A DNA stretch of 32,593 nucleotides from UBA1275 sp038124025. Its GTDB lineage: Bacteria > Bacteroidota > Rhodothermia > Balneolales > Balneolaceae. A program made the position numbers and the translations under genes. Shown piece by piece: positions 16,946 through 26,200 of this stretch. How positions within the stretch are numbered: position 1 is the first letter of the stretch; each line of letters starts with the position of its first letter. The stretch is from assembly GCA_038124025.1 (NCBI GenBank), contig JAYPBC010000024.1, positions 1 through 32,593 of the forward strand. Reading direction: 5' to 3'. The notes below the pieces were generated by a model. The model was given only the letters and a program-made list of their open reading frames with translations, did no database searches and was not told where the DNA came from.

Positions 16946-18446
16946 TAGCGAAGGCCTTTCAAGAGAATGGGACGTGGTGGTAATTGGTTCGGGTATGGGA
17001 GGATTATCAGCCGCAAGTTTACTTAGCACAGACGGAAAAAAGGTGCTAGTTCTCGAGGCAGGCATACATCCTGGTGGGTGTAGCTCCTCTTACGCTAGAA
17101 AAGGTTATGTATTTGAGTCCGGCGCAACCACCCTTGTAGGATTTGACCCCGGCCAACCAATGAAATTCTTGGAAGAGCATACCGGCATGCGCATACCAAG
17201 GAAAGAGCTAAACCCGTCCATGTCGGTTTGGTTAGACGATCAAAAGCCGATTATACGCATGAAGGATAAAGGTGATTGGTTGGATCATTGCATTGGTCAT
17301 TTTAGGCAGGAAAAAGCACAGCGATTATTTTGGAATAAGGCATTTCATGTTGCTGATAGGGTATGGAACATATCGTTGAAGAATACTTTTTTTCCACCAG
17401 CAAAAGTGGCCGACTTCTTTCGTTTAGCTCTTAACAATTCTCCTAAAGATCTTGCAATTCTTCCTTATATGACTCGTTCTGTAGAGCAGGTAGCTAAGTC
17501 ATGTGGAATAAGCAATGAATCATTTTTTCGTTTTTTGGACGAGCAGCTCATCATCACCGCGCAGGCGGGTGCCGCACAAACTCCATTTATATTTGGGGCA
17601 CCTGCTGTGTGTTATCCCAATTCGAGTAATTTTTATGTGCCGGGTGGGTTAATCGAAATGGTGTTTAGCTGCTTAGATCATTTGGAGTCTAATCAAGGAC
17701 AATGGCTTAATAAGCAGAGGGTTATACAAATTGAGCAAGTAAAAAAAGGGTATCGTATTACCACCGACAAGGGAGTTGAAGTACAGGCTCCTGTCGTGAT
17801 TTCCAATATACCTATTTGGAATATGCCTGATCTTACTCAAGATGATATGCAAGATTATTTCAGCAAGGAATCCGCTAAGTATTCCGATGCATGGGGAGCG
17901 TTTACAATGGGGGTTGCCCTAAGCGATACCCTGCCTGATGAACTATCGCTACACCATCAATTTCATCTGCCTGCTTCACATCCCTATTCTAAATGGATTG
18001 GCCACTCCTTTTTTGTGTCAATATCTATGCGAGGGGATACCGAACGTGCGCCAGAGGGACAACGGGTACTCAATGTTAGTACGCACTGTGATCCGGAGAA
18101 ATGGTTAGGCTTAGACCAGAAATCCCACGACAATAAAAAGTTGGAGGTACAGCAATACTTATTTGAACAGCTACAGCAGCGTCTGCCTGGTGCAAATAAG
18201 GCAGACTGTTTTCAATTAGACGCCGCGACTCCGAGGACTTGGGAGAAATGGGTGTATCGAAAAGATGGCCGAGTGGGAGGGATTCCTCAATCCATGAGGC
18301 GTGCTGTTTGGGACTGGACCTCTCCTGTTACCCCTTTCAAGGGATTGTATTTAGTAGGGGACACCACCTATCCTGGACAGGGAATTCCGGGCGTAACTTT
18401 AAGTGGTATTAATGTATATTACCGTATAAAAAAGGACTATAAATAA
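16923..18446 (+). CDS. FAD-dependent CrtI/CrtISO-like oxidoreductase
   Basis: A 507-residue flavoprotein of the phytoene desaturase / carotenoid isomerase / retinol saturase superfamily. The dinucleotide-binding start VVVIGSGMGGLSAASLL (18-34) has GxGxxG at 22-27 and the ribose-binding acid E45. Then come GGCSSSY (51-57), FESGATTLVGF (64-74), and near the C-terminus LYLVGDTTYPGQGIPGVT, the typical FAD-closing motif of this superfamily. It is much closer to CrtISO/CrtD-type proteins than to amine oxidases. No crtB or other carotenoid gene is adjacent, although ispG lies three genes downstream and makes the isoprenoid precursor. It begins 23 bp inside the ATP-grasp gene. The actual substrate (a carotenoid, a fatty alcohol or another polyene) is open. 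Confidence 0.82.
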   Translation: MRTIRTRSSEGLSREWDVVVIGSGMGGLSAASLLSTDGKKVLVLEAGIHPGGCSSSYARKGYVFESGATTLVGFDPGQPMKFLEEHTGMRIPRKELNPSMSVWLDDQKPIIRMKDKGDWLDHCIGHFRQEKAQRLFWNKAFHVADRVWNISLKNTFFPPAKVADFFRLALNNSPKDLAILPYMTRSVEQVAKSCGISNESFFRFLDEQLIITAQAGAAQTPFIFGAPAVCYPNSSNFYVPGGLIEMVFSCLDHLESNQGQWLNKQRVIQIEQVKKGYRITTDKGVEVQAPVVISNIPIWNMPDLTQDDMQDYFSKESAKYSDAWGAFTMGVALSDTLPDELSLHHQFHLPASHPYSKWIGHSFFVSISMRGDTERAPEGQRVLNVSTHCDPEKWLGLDQKSHDNKKLEVQQYLFEQLQQRLPGANKADCFQLDAATPRTWEKWVYRKDGRVGGIPQSMRRAVWDWTSPVTPFKGLYLVGDTTYPGQGIPGVTLSGINVYYRIKKDYK

Positions 18447-18458
18447 AGGAATTCAATT

Positions 18459-19085
18459 TTGGACCAATTTCAGCCCAACACCCGTTTTTCAATATTTCCA
18501 CCCGCAATCAAATATCTGCTCATTGCTAATACCATTGTTTTTTTAGCAACCAAAAGTATTTTTACGGGCGCCTGGACTCCATTGGGTGCCGTAATAGCCC
18601 AAAACTTCGCACTTTGGTCCATGGGAAATGGCTTTATGCCATGGCAGCTAATTAGCTACATGTTTTTACATGCTGATATGGGGCATTTATTTTTTAACTT
18701 GTTGGCTTTGTGGATTTTTGGCCAATCCATCGAGCACCTTTGGGGTACACGGCGATTTATTACTTACTATATGTTAACTGGCGTGGGAGCGGCCATTATT
18801 CACATGTTGGTAAGTGGCTATTTCACCTATACTATCGGCGCCTCCGGTGCTGTATTTGGTATTTTATTAGCCTTCGGGATGATGTTTCCCAACCAATATA
18901 TTATCCTACTTTTCCCTCCGATACCCATAAAAGCGAAATATTTTGTTGGAATTTATGGAGGTATAGAATTGTTATCTGGATTAACAAGACCCGATAGCGG
19001 AGTAGCGCACTTTGCTCATTTAGGAGGCTTGGTTGTTGGATTCATACTCATAAAATATTGGAACATTAAACGACCCGCACTTTGA
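18459..19085 (+). CDS. Rhomboid intramembrane serine protease (first copy)
   Basis: A 208-residue protein with six predicted membrane segments, the minimal rhomboid core. Rhomboids cut other membrane proteins within or near their transmembrane helix. The oxyanion segment HADMGHLFFN (H71, H76, N80), the nucleophile in IGASGAVFG (S129) and the general base in HFAHLGG (H187) are all present, so it should be active. It begins at a TTG (18459) with AAAGGA about 10 bases upstream; the first in-frame ATG is at codon 55, inside the core. There are 12 bp after the CrtI-like gene and a second rhomboid gene follows. Confidence 0.9.
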   Translation: MDQFQPNTRFSIFPPAIKYLLIANTIVFLATKSIFTGAWTPLGAVIAQNFALWSMGNGFMPWQLISYMFLHADMGHLFFNLLALWIFGQSIEHLWGTRRFITYYMLTGVGAAIIHMLVSGYFTYTIGASGAVFGILLAFGMMFPNQYIILLFPPIPIKAKYFVGIYGGIELLSGLTRPDSGVAHFAHLGGLVVGFILIKYWNIKRPAL

Positions 19086-19116
19086 GTTTAGCTTCTATTA
19101 ATATCCCTTGCTAACC

Positions 19117-20097
19117 ATGGCATACGATTCATTTGGTTCATCAGTTAAGAGAGGATTTATAGCTATGCCCGTAGCCATACGAGCCATTATTGGAATAAAT
19201 TCGGCTGTATTTTTCGCTCAAATAGTAAGCTCTATTTTTGGGCTCTCACTCATTCAGTGGTTAGCCTTCGTTCCCGATCCTGTTACAGCGGTCACTCAAC
19301 CTTGGAGACTGCTTACCTACATGTTTACCCATTCACTCTTAAATCCATTTCATTTCATTTTTAACATGCTTTGGCTGTGGTGGATGGGACGACCTGTTGA
19401 GGAGACGGTTGGGGCACATAGTTTTTTAAGCATCTATTTTGGGGCAGGATTGGTAGGCGCCCTGGTTGATGTGGTTGTCAGTTTTGTTGGGGTAGCTAAT
19501 CCAGTTATTGGTGCTTCTGGAGCTGTGTATGGAGTAATGGTTGCATTTGCCATGTTGTATCCTCGTACGCCAATTATGTTGTTACTGCTACCACCATTGG
19601 AGGCCCGGTATGTGGTAACAGGTATTATTGCACTCGATGTGCTGCTATTGAATTCGGGTGGTAATGTGGCACGGTTTGTCCACTTAGGTGGCGCCCTTGG
19701 AGGCTACGGCTTAATGAAATTCCGTCAAAATGGGGGAGATCTAAGTTTGGTTCCTAGGTATATTGAATACCTTTATTCAAAATACCTTTCTTCCCTATTT
19801 ACTCCCTTCTTTGCTAGCATTAGTGACTCTGGAAAAGCAAAGTACTCAGGAGGCAGAAGCAACTCTTCCATGTATTCTTGGACGGCAAACAAATCCCAAC
19901 AAACCAGAAGTGAAGCTAGAACAAATAGAGGGGCACGTTCTGGTGCAGCTAGTGTAAGTGATGCAGAAATTTTAGAAGAAATAGAACAAAGTGAATTAGA
20001 TGCCATCTTGGATAAAATATCCAAAAGCGGCTATAATGCGCTTACTAAGCAAGAAAAAAAGACCTTATTTGAATTGAGTAAGCGAAAAGAACCTTAA
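19117..20097 (+). CDS. Rhomboid protease with cytoplasmic C-terminal extension (second copy)
   Basis: A 326-residue membrane protein. The rhomboid core covers about 20-205, with THSLLNPFHFIFN (H72, H79, N83), IGASGAVYG (nucleophile S134) and RFVHLGG (H189). Its first loop has one residue more between the two histidines than the upstream copy. After the last membrane segment comes a low-complexity S/R/T-rich linker (about 235-280), then a short charged helix-rich module, AEILEEIEQSELDAILDKIS, KSGYNALTKQEKKTLFELS (283-321). This C-terminal module recurs in rhomboids of Bacteroidota (I recall it as DUF6576). I chose the ATG at 19117; a TTG three codons upstream is in frame. ispG begins one base after the stop. 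Confidence 0.9.
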   Translation: MAYDSFGSSVKRGFIAMPVAIRAIIGINSAVFFAQIVSSIFGLSLIQWLAFVPDPVTAVTQPWRLLTYMFTHSLLNPFHFIFNMLWLWWMGRPVEETVGAHSFLSIYFGAGLVGALVDVVVSFVGVANPVIGASGAVYGVMVAFAMLYPRTPIMLLLLPPLEARYVVTGIIALDVLLLNSGGNVARFVHLGGALGGYGLMKFRQNGGDLSLVPRYIEYLYSKYLSSLFTPFFASISDSGKAKYSGGRSNSSMYSWTANKSQQTRSEARTNRGARSGAASVSDAEILEEIEQSELDAILDKISKSGYNALTKQEKKTLFELSKRKEP

Positions 20098-20098
20098 C

Positions 20099-21316
20099 AT
20101 GCAGCCTAACAAAAGAAGAGATTCCATACAAGTAATGGTTGGTGATGTACCCGTTGGTGGCGGGGCGCCTATTGTAGTACAATCGATGACCAATACTGAT
20201 ACGGCCGATATCGAAGCGACCATTGAACAGGTAGATCAACTACATTTAGCTGGATCTGAACTTGTTCGACTTACCGTCAATAACGAAGAGGCTGCAAAGG
20301 CGGTGCCTCATATCAAAGAAGGCTTAATTAACAGAGGAGTAATGGTTCCGCTGATCGGAGATTTCCATTACAATGGTCATGTGTTACTTAGTAAATATCC
20401 TGATATGGCCCAGGCCTTATCGAAATACCGCATAAACCCTGGTAATACAGGGACCAAAACACGAGATAAAAATTTTGCTACTATCGTTGAGCAAGCTATC
20501 AAGCATGATAAACCAGTACGCATTGGGGTAAACTGGGGGTCACTTGATCAGCAGTTGCTGGCCGAAAAAATGGATCAAAACAATCAACTTTCTGTACCTA
20601 AATCGGCAAAAGAAGTGATGTTCCAGACGATGGTGGAAAGCGCTGTTCGATCTTCTCGTTTGGCCGAGAATGTGGGGCTAGCATCTGATAAAATCATTAT
20701 CTCATGCAAGATGTCAGGAGTTCAAGATGTTATAGAAGTATACTCTAGGCTTGCTAAGAAAATTCCCTACCCACTTCATCTCGGATTAACCGAAGCCGGT
20801 ATGGGAATGAAAGGAATGGTAGCAAGTTCAGCAGCGCTTTCGGTTATTTTACAGCAGGGAATTGGTGATACCATTCGGGTATCGCTCACACCAGCCCCTG
20901 GAGCAGATCGGAGCTTAGAGGTTAATGTGGCTCAGCAAATTTTACAAAGCTTACATATACGTAGTTTTACGCCACAAGTAACCGCATGCCCAGGATGTGG
21001 TAGAACAAAGAGTACCTACTTTCAAGAATTGGCAGAAGAAATACAGGAGTATATAAAAGAGTCAATGCCTATATGGAAGGAAGTTTACCCTGGTGTAGAA
21101 GAGATGGAGGTTGCTGTGATGGGATGTGTGGTAAATGGTCCTGGAGAATCTAAAGCTGCGAATATTGGTATATCATTGCCAGGGACCTTCGAAGAACCGA
21201 AAGCACCGGTCTATATGGATGGGGAACATCATACCACCCTAAAAGGCGATCATATTGGAGAAGAGTTCAGAGCTATTCTTAACGACTATATTGTACGTAA
21301 TTACAGCAAAAAGTAG
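20099..21316 (+). CDS. ispG: 4-hydroxy-3-methylbut-2-enyl diphosphate synthase
   Basis: A 405-residue iron-sulfur enzyme of the MEP isoprenoid pathway; it reductively opens the cyclic diphosphate MEcPP to HMBPP. The TIM-barrel start shows VVQSMTNTDTADIEAT (26-41) and RINPGNTGTK (111-120). The 4Fe-4S ligands are C297 and C300 in ACPGCGR and C343 plus E350 in CVVNGPGE. It has the short bacterial two-domain form without the plant-type insertion. It follows the second rhomboid gene with one base between stop and start, so it is probably part of the same transcript. It points to MEP rather than mevalonate isoprenoid synthesis in this organism, and would supply precursors if the nearby CrtI-like enzyme acts on carotenoids. 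Confidence 0.96.
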   Translation: MQPNKRRDSIQVMVGDVPVGGGAPIVVQSMTNTDTADIEATIEQVDQLHLAGSELVRLTVNNEEAAKAVPHIKEGLINRGVMVPLIGDFHYNGHVLLSKYPDMAQALSKYRINPGNTGTKTRDKNFATIVEQAIKHDKPVRIGVNWGSLDQQLLAEKMDQNNQLSVPKSAKEVMFQTMVESAVRSSRLAENVGLASDKIIISCKMSGVQDVIEVYSRLAKKIPYPLHLGLTEAGMGMKGMVASSAALSVILQQGIGDTIRVSLTPAPGADRSLEVNVAQQILQSLHIRSFTPQVTACPGCGRTKSTYFQELAEEIQEYIKESMPIWKEVYPGVEEMEVAVMGCVVNGPGESKAANIGISLPGTFEEPKAPVYMDGEHHTTLKGDHIGEEFRAILNDYIVRNYSKK

Positions 21317-21373
21317 AAGACCAAAGCTTACATGGTAAGGCCCTAGTTGAGCTCTTGTACTCTCAAGTGATTT

Positions 21374-21403
21374 TTGCAAAAATGTAAGCCCTTACATTAT
21401 AAA
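21374..21403 (+). promoter_or_regulatory. Distal promoter with LacI-type operator
   Basis: TTGCAA (21374-21379), an 18-bp spacer and TATAAA (21398-21403) resemble a sigma-70-type promoter. Inside the spacer lies TGTAAGCCCTTACA (21383-21396), an inverted repeat with arms TGTAAG/CTTACA. It matches the LacI-family operator shape except that the central CG is CC. A repressor bound here would block the promoter. The sigma-70 form is less usual for Bacteroidota, but no TAnnTTTG box is seen. Confidence 0.5.
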
Positions 21404-21436
21404 TTCTCAAATCCTCTATTTTGCATAAAAAAGCGG

Positions 21437-21459
21437 TTTTCTTTTTTTTGAAAAGAAAA
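21437..21459. repeat. A/T-tract inverted repeat between the two operators
   Basis: TTTTCTTTT (21437-21445) and AAAAGAAAA (21451-21459) are perfect complements around TTTTG, with more A beyond. It may be the degenerate end of the ispG transcript. It could also be a bent-DNA segment between operators. It has almost no G or C, so it is weak as a terminator. Confidence 0.35.
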
Positions 21460-21466
21460 AAATGGC

Positions 21467-21495
21467 TTGAAACATGTAAGCGCTTTCAGTATTAT
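21467..21495 (+). promoter_or_regulatory. Proximal promoter with LacI/CRE-type operator
   Basis: TTGAAA (21467-21472), a 17-bp spacer and TATTAT (21490-21495) each differ from the sigma-70 consensus at one base, 28 bp before the GTG of the foldase gene. The spacer contains TGTAAGCGCTTTCA (21475-21488), a near-perfect palindrome with the central CG typical of LacI-family operators and a full fit to the WTGNAANCGNWNNCA pattern when the preceding A is included. The arrangement predicts repression relieved by a ligand. Confidence 0.6.
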
Positions 21496-21523
21496 TATAC
21501 TATAAACCAAATAATAATACAGT

Positions 21524-23203
21524 GTGAAGTCTAGTCGTTTAATTCTGTCGGGGATTTTTTGTTGTTTTTTACTTAGTCAGTGTACCTCTTCAGCAGGTGA
21601 GAATGAAGACTCTATTTTGGCTGAGATTAATGGCTATTCGGTATCTGAAGCTCATTTTCTAACAAGCTTTAAAGAGCTATACTACCGAACTGGGCAATCC
21701 ATAGCACCAGATCCATCAACCAGAAAGGCAATATTAGATTCTGAGTTTAATACCTATGTCCTAGCGGTACACGCCATGGATCACGGGATGAATAAGCGAG
21801 AGGAATTAGAGCTAACAAAAGCTAGGATTCAGGCGCGAGTTTGGACCGAGGAATTTAAGCGACAGCTTTTATTTGACGAGTTAGAGCTTACGGAATCAGA
21901 CCTGCGTGAATATTTTGTCCGATTTAACACCAAAGTGAGGGCCTCACATTTATATGCTGAAACACGTGAAGAGAGTGTGCAACTGTTAGCACGTATTGAG
22001 GTAGGTGAGTCCTTTGAGGAGTTGGCCAAAGAGGTTTTTGGGACGCCTTATTTGCAGGATAATGGTGGTGATGTGGGATTTTTTAGCACGGATGAGATGG
22101 ATGTATCCTTCGAAGAAGCTGCTTTTTCTAATCCACCAGGCAGTATTGTGGGGCCAGTACAGACAGCTCAAGGCTACAGTATTATTAAGGTGACGGATCG
22201 GGTTCAGAATCCCATATTAACTGAGGCTGATTTTCAGCGTCAACGCCCCGAATTGGAAGAGTATGCTAGAAAAAAACGGGAAGAATTATACGAGCGTGAG
22301 CATCTGGAGGAATTTGTTGAGTCCGTTATGGTGGATCAACGATTTTTAGATGCCCTGTTGAAAGAGTTCAATGGGCTAGTGGGTAGAGAAGGGGGGGTTG
22401 CTGGCATAACCCTTCAAAAGTTGGATACGGACGAACCCGTTTTAGAGCATAAGTACGGTATATTGACCCTAGATCAATGGGCGGCTGAGTGGCGAATAAC
22501 TCCTGTGGAATATCTTGAAGGCATATCTTCAGCTCATCATCTCACATCGGTATTAAGTGGAATAGCTTATCGTTCTTATATTAGTGAGCGGGCTCGTGAG
22601 GCGGGTATTCCAGAACAACCTGCGGTTCAATCTTCGGTTGAACAAACCTATTTGAATGCCCTAGCTCGAGAGGTTGAGGATGAAATAAAGGCCTCAATAA
22701 CCTTTAGTCCAGCTGAATTATATACAACTTTTAAAGCGAATCCTGACCGATTTGTTGAACCAAAGCAGGTGCTTTTGCAGCGTATAGTAGTTTCTTCTTC
22801 ACAGAAAGCGCAGCAAATATACACCGCTCTTCAACAGGGACGACCATTTAATGAAATGCTTCAGCGCTACACTGAATCTAATGAAGACTTAATGGTAGAT
22901 GGGATTTTAAATTATCAACAATGGGCTCATTTAGGACATTTAGGAGAAGAATTGCAAGACTTAGAGCAAAATTATATCACCAAGCCAATAGCCTATCAGG
23001 CCAATGAATACCATATTTATAAGTGTCTAGATATAAAAGAAGCTCGTGCCTTACGCTTCGACGAGGCTAAGGAAGCTGTCAAAAATATTTTATTGGAACA
23101 GAAATTTCGAGAATCCCGAGCTGAGTTGATTAGTCAGGTAAAAAGAAAGCATAATGCCTTTGTGAACTTAGAACGGCTTGAGGAAATTAATATTGAAATC
23201 TAA
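21524..23203 (+). CDS. Parvulin-type (PpiC/SurA-like) foldase lipoprotein
   Basis: A 559-residue periplasmic peptidyl-prolyl isomerase-like protein. The first 20 residues form a lipoprotein signal ending LLSQC, with C20 to be lipidated (Q before C is a non-classical lipobox). Residues about 140-225 are a recognisable parvulin domain: VRASHLYAETREES, GESFEELAKEVF, NGGDVGFFSTDEM, FEEAAFSNPPGSIVGPV and GYSIIKV. A second, weaker parvulin-like unit lies at about 415-505 (PKQVLLQRIVVSSSQKAQ, then RPFNEML, and a degenerate core). Long charged helices surround both, as in SurA/PrsA chaperones. It starts at GTG 21524. As the first gene before a TonB receptor and a surface protein, it may help fold these outer-membrane products. 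The TonB receptor gene starts 4 bp after the stop. Confidence 0.85.
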   Translation: MKSSRLILSGIFCCFLLSQCTSSAGENEDSILAEINGYSVSEAHFLTSFKELYYRTGQSIAPDPSTRKAILDSEFNTYVLAVHAMDHGMNKREELELTKARIQARVWTEEFKRQLLFDELELTESDLREYFVRFNTKVRASHLYAETREESVQLLARIEVGESFEELAKEVFGTPYLQDNGGDVGFFSTDEMDVSFEEAAFSNPPGSIVGPVQTAQGYSIIKVTDRVQNPILTEADFQRQRPELEEYARKKREELYEREHLEEFVESVMVDQRFLDALLKEFNGLVGREGGVAGITLQKLDTDEPVLEHKYGILTLDQWAAEWRITPVEYLEGISSAHHLTSVLSGIAYRSYISERAREAGIPEQPAVQSSVEQTYLNALAREVEDEIKASITFSPAELYTTFKANPDRFVEPKQVLLQRIVVSSSQKAQQIYTALQQGRPFNEMLQRYTESNEDLMVDGILNYQQWAHLGHLGEELQDLEQNYITKPIAYQANEYHIYKCLDIKEARALRFDEAKEAVKNILLEQKFRESRAELISQVKRKHNAFVNLERLEEINIEI

Positions 23204-23207
23204 TGTT

Positions 23208-26200
23208 ATGCGAAAAATGCTAGCGAAGTACATAGCAAGATTTAGGAAGATTCCAGTAGGGTATTTAAGTGTGTGTATGGTCTTATTTCTTATGAGTAAT
23301 GTTTTTGCTCAATCAGGTAAAATTACGGGCACCTTATTAGATGCAGATACCAAAGAACCTCTCATAGGTGCTACTGTTGGTATACAAGGAACTACTAAAG
23401 GAGCGATAACCGATGTTGATGGAAATTACCTTATGCTGAATGTGGCCCCAGGAACCTATGTGCTTGAAGCTAGATATATTGGGTATGCTAGAGTGGCGGT
23501 TCAGGATGTGATTGTACGTACAGATCTAACAACTACTCAAAATTTTGAGCTTAGTTTAGAATCATTTGAAGGGGAGGAGATCGTTGTTGTTGCTGAGCGT
23601 CAAGCGGTTATTAAAGATATTACTAGTTCAGAAGCCAGGGTTAGTAGTGATGAGATTGCTAAATTACCTGTTCAAGAGATCTCCGATGTCATTCAATTAC
23701 AAGCAGGTGTAAATGTCGGAAATGATGGGGGGATTCACATACGTGGCGGACGAACTACCGAAGTGTCGTACGTTGTGGACGGAATTCGAGTGACCGATGA
23801 CTATGATGGAAGTAATGGTCTGCGTTTGGAAAATGAGTCAATCCAAGAATTACAAGTAATATCTGGATCGTTTAATGCCGAACATGGACAGGCATTGTCA
23901 GGTGTGGTTAATGTGGTTACTAAATCTGGAAATAATAACTTTGAAGCCTCATTCAGAGGTTGGGGTGGAGGATACTTAGCTACTAATGAATCTCAGCTGT
24001 ATGATGGTATTGGAACCGATTTATCAGGTTTTAACCCTACTCGAATGTACAATTACACCGCCTCAGTATCTGGCCCAATTATTCGGGATAAACTCACTTT
24101 TTTTGCTACGGCACGTACCTTTAAAAATGAAGGCTGGTTAACTGGGCGAAACGCGTATTCACCACACGGAAAGTATGTTGAAAGGGTACCATTAGGAACT
24201 GATTTGTCTACGTATGAAACGTTGTATGGAGAACGCATTGATTTATCTCTGCCCTATTATACCGCCGATACAGTGATTGTTCAGGGGCAGGAGTTTCTAG
24301 AAATTCGGGACGATGGTACTCGAGATAGCTCTTTGGTTAATATGAATCGCTTTGAGACTCAAAGCTTCCAAGGCAATGTAGAATTTAAGCCTTTAGCCTG
24401 GTTAAAATTCAACCTGATAGGTACCTATGCCCAGGAGGAAGGCAGAGCGTTTGATTTTGCTAATCGCTTTGTTCCTAACGGGATGAATAGCACCTTTCGG
24501 AATAATTATTCCTTAAATTTCAAAACAACCATCACTCCGAGTGCTAATACCTTTGTCACCGTAAATCTAGCTAATAGATACAATGAGTTCAATAGTTACC
24601 TATACGAAGATCCATGGGATCCCCGGTATTTTAACTATGAAAATTTATCGAATCCTTTGTTTGGAACCTCAAATGTACTGTATGGAAATCAGATTACCAG
24701 CGCTGGTCAGTTTAATACGTATGGGACTAATAACTCTCGGTTTAACCGGTTTACGGATTCTTATATCGCCAAAGCCGAACTTTCATCCCAAATTAATGAG
24801 CATCATTTTATTAAAGCCGGAGTCAGTGCTCAATTTGACGAGATCTTTTTTGAAAGTATAAGTTTGTCCCCTTTGAGTCAGCAGGGTGTGTCCATACCAG
24901 AAGGTGCACCCCAAGAGTTAATCGACAAAGGATTGATTGAGCTAGGATATCCAGAAATTAATTCTCCAGGCTTCCAACGCTATACTGAAAAACCACGTAA
25001 CTATAGCGCTTATATACAAGACAAAATCGAATATGATAATCTTATCATAAATGTGGGGCTGAGATTCGACTACTTTGACCCAAATACCGATATTCCCGCC
25101 GACCCTGAAGACCCAGATATAAATCTTCCTACTAAATCAGAAAATCTATATACCGACACCAATGGGAACGGTCAACAAGACGAAGGTGAACCAAGTTTAA
25201 CCGTGGCCGATCGCCAAGCGTATTGGTGGAAAGCTGCATCCACAAAATATCAAATAAGCCCTAGAATTGGAGTGGCTTATCCAATTAATGATGGTGGGGT
25301 TATTTACTTTTCCTATGGGTATTTCTTTCAGATGCCATCTTATGATCGTTTATACACCAATAGTCAAATTTTACTTTCCCAAACAGGTGGCGATCAGGGC
25401 CTGTTTGGTAACCCGAACTTAGAGGCGGAGAAATCTATTCAATATGAGTTAGGTTTAAAGCAAGAAATTTTTGATGGTACGGCTATTGAGCTAACGGGTT
25501 ATTACAAAGACACGCGGGACTATGTGTCATCACGACCACAAATTACGGGTGCACCCTCAATTACTTATGGTATTTACTACAATAGAGACTTCTCCAAATC
25601 ATTGGGGACTACCTTTGCCTTTAACCAGTTTGTGAATCAACGATTTAATTTTGGATTAGATTACACCTTTAGCGTAGTGGAGGGAAGTAATAGTGATCCG
25701 GCTTCTGAATATTTTGCCATTTTAGGCCAAGGCAGTCAAATTGATTCCACCAATCAATCCAATACCCTGACAAAAATTATCCAACCTCTTAATTGGGATC
25801 GTACGCATATTATCAATGGATCAATGTTTTTTACAGGTGATACTTGGGGAACCAATGTGCTGGCCCGATTTGCTTCTGGCACCCCTTATACCCCTGATCG
25901 TAACATCCCTGGTGTGCTAGTTGGCGAGGTTGCATCAACCAGAGATTTACGTAATACCGCGAGATTACCCAATCGCTTTACTTTAGATATTAATGCATAT
26001 AAAAATATTGACCTAGAGGGAGATGCGCAGCTTCAGATATTTTTAAATGTGTACAACCTGCTCGATACTAAGATTATCAATGGTGTGTATTCCGACTCGG
26101 GACTGCCTACGCGTCCACTTCCTGCGCGAGTTATACCCCGAGCCCATCCTGATTTCTACAACAATCCAACCTTTTATGCTGAACCCAGAAGAGTCCAACT

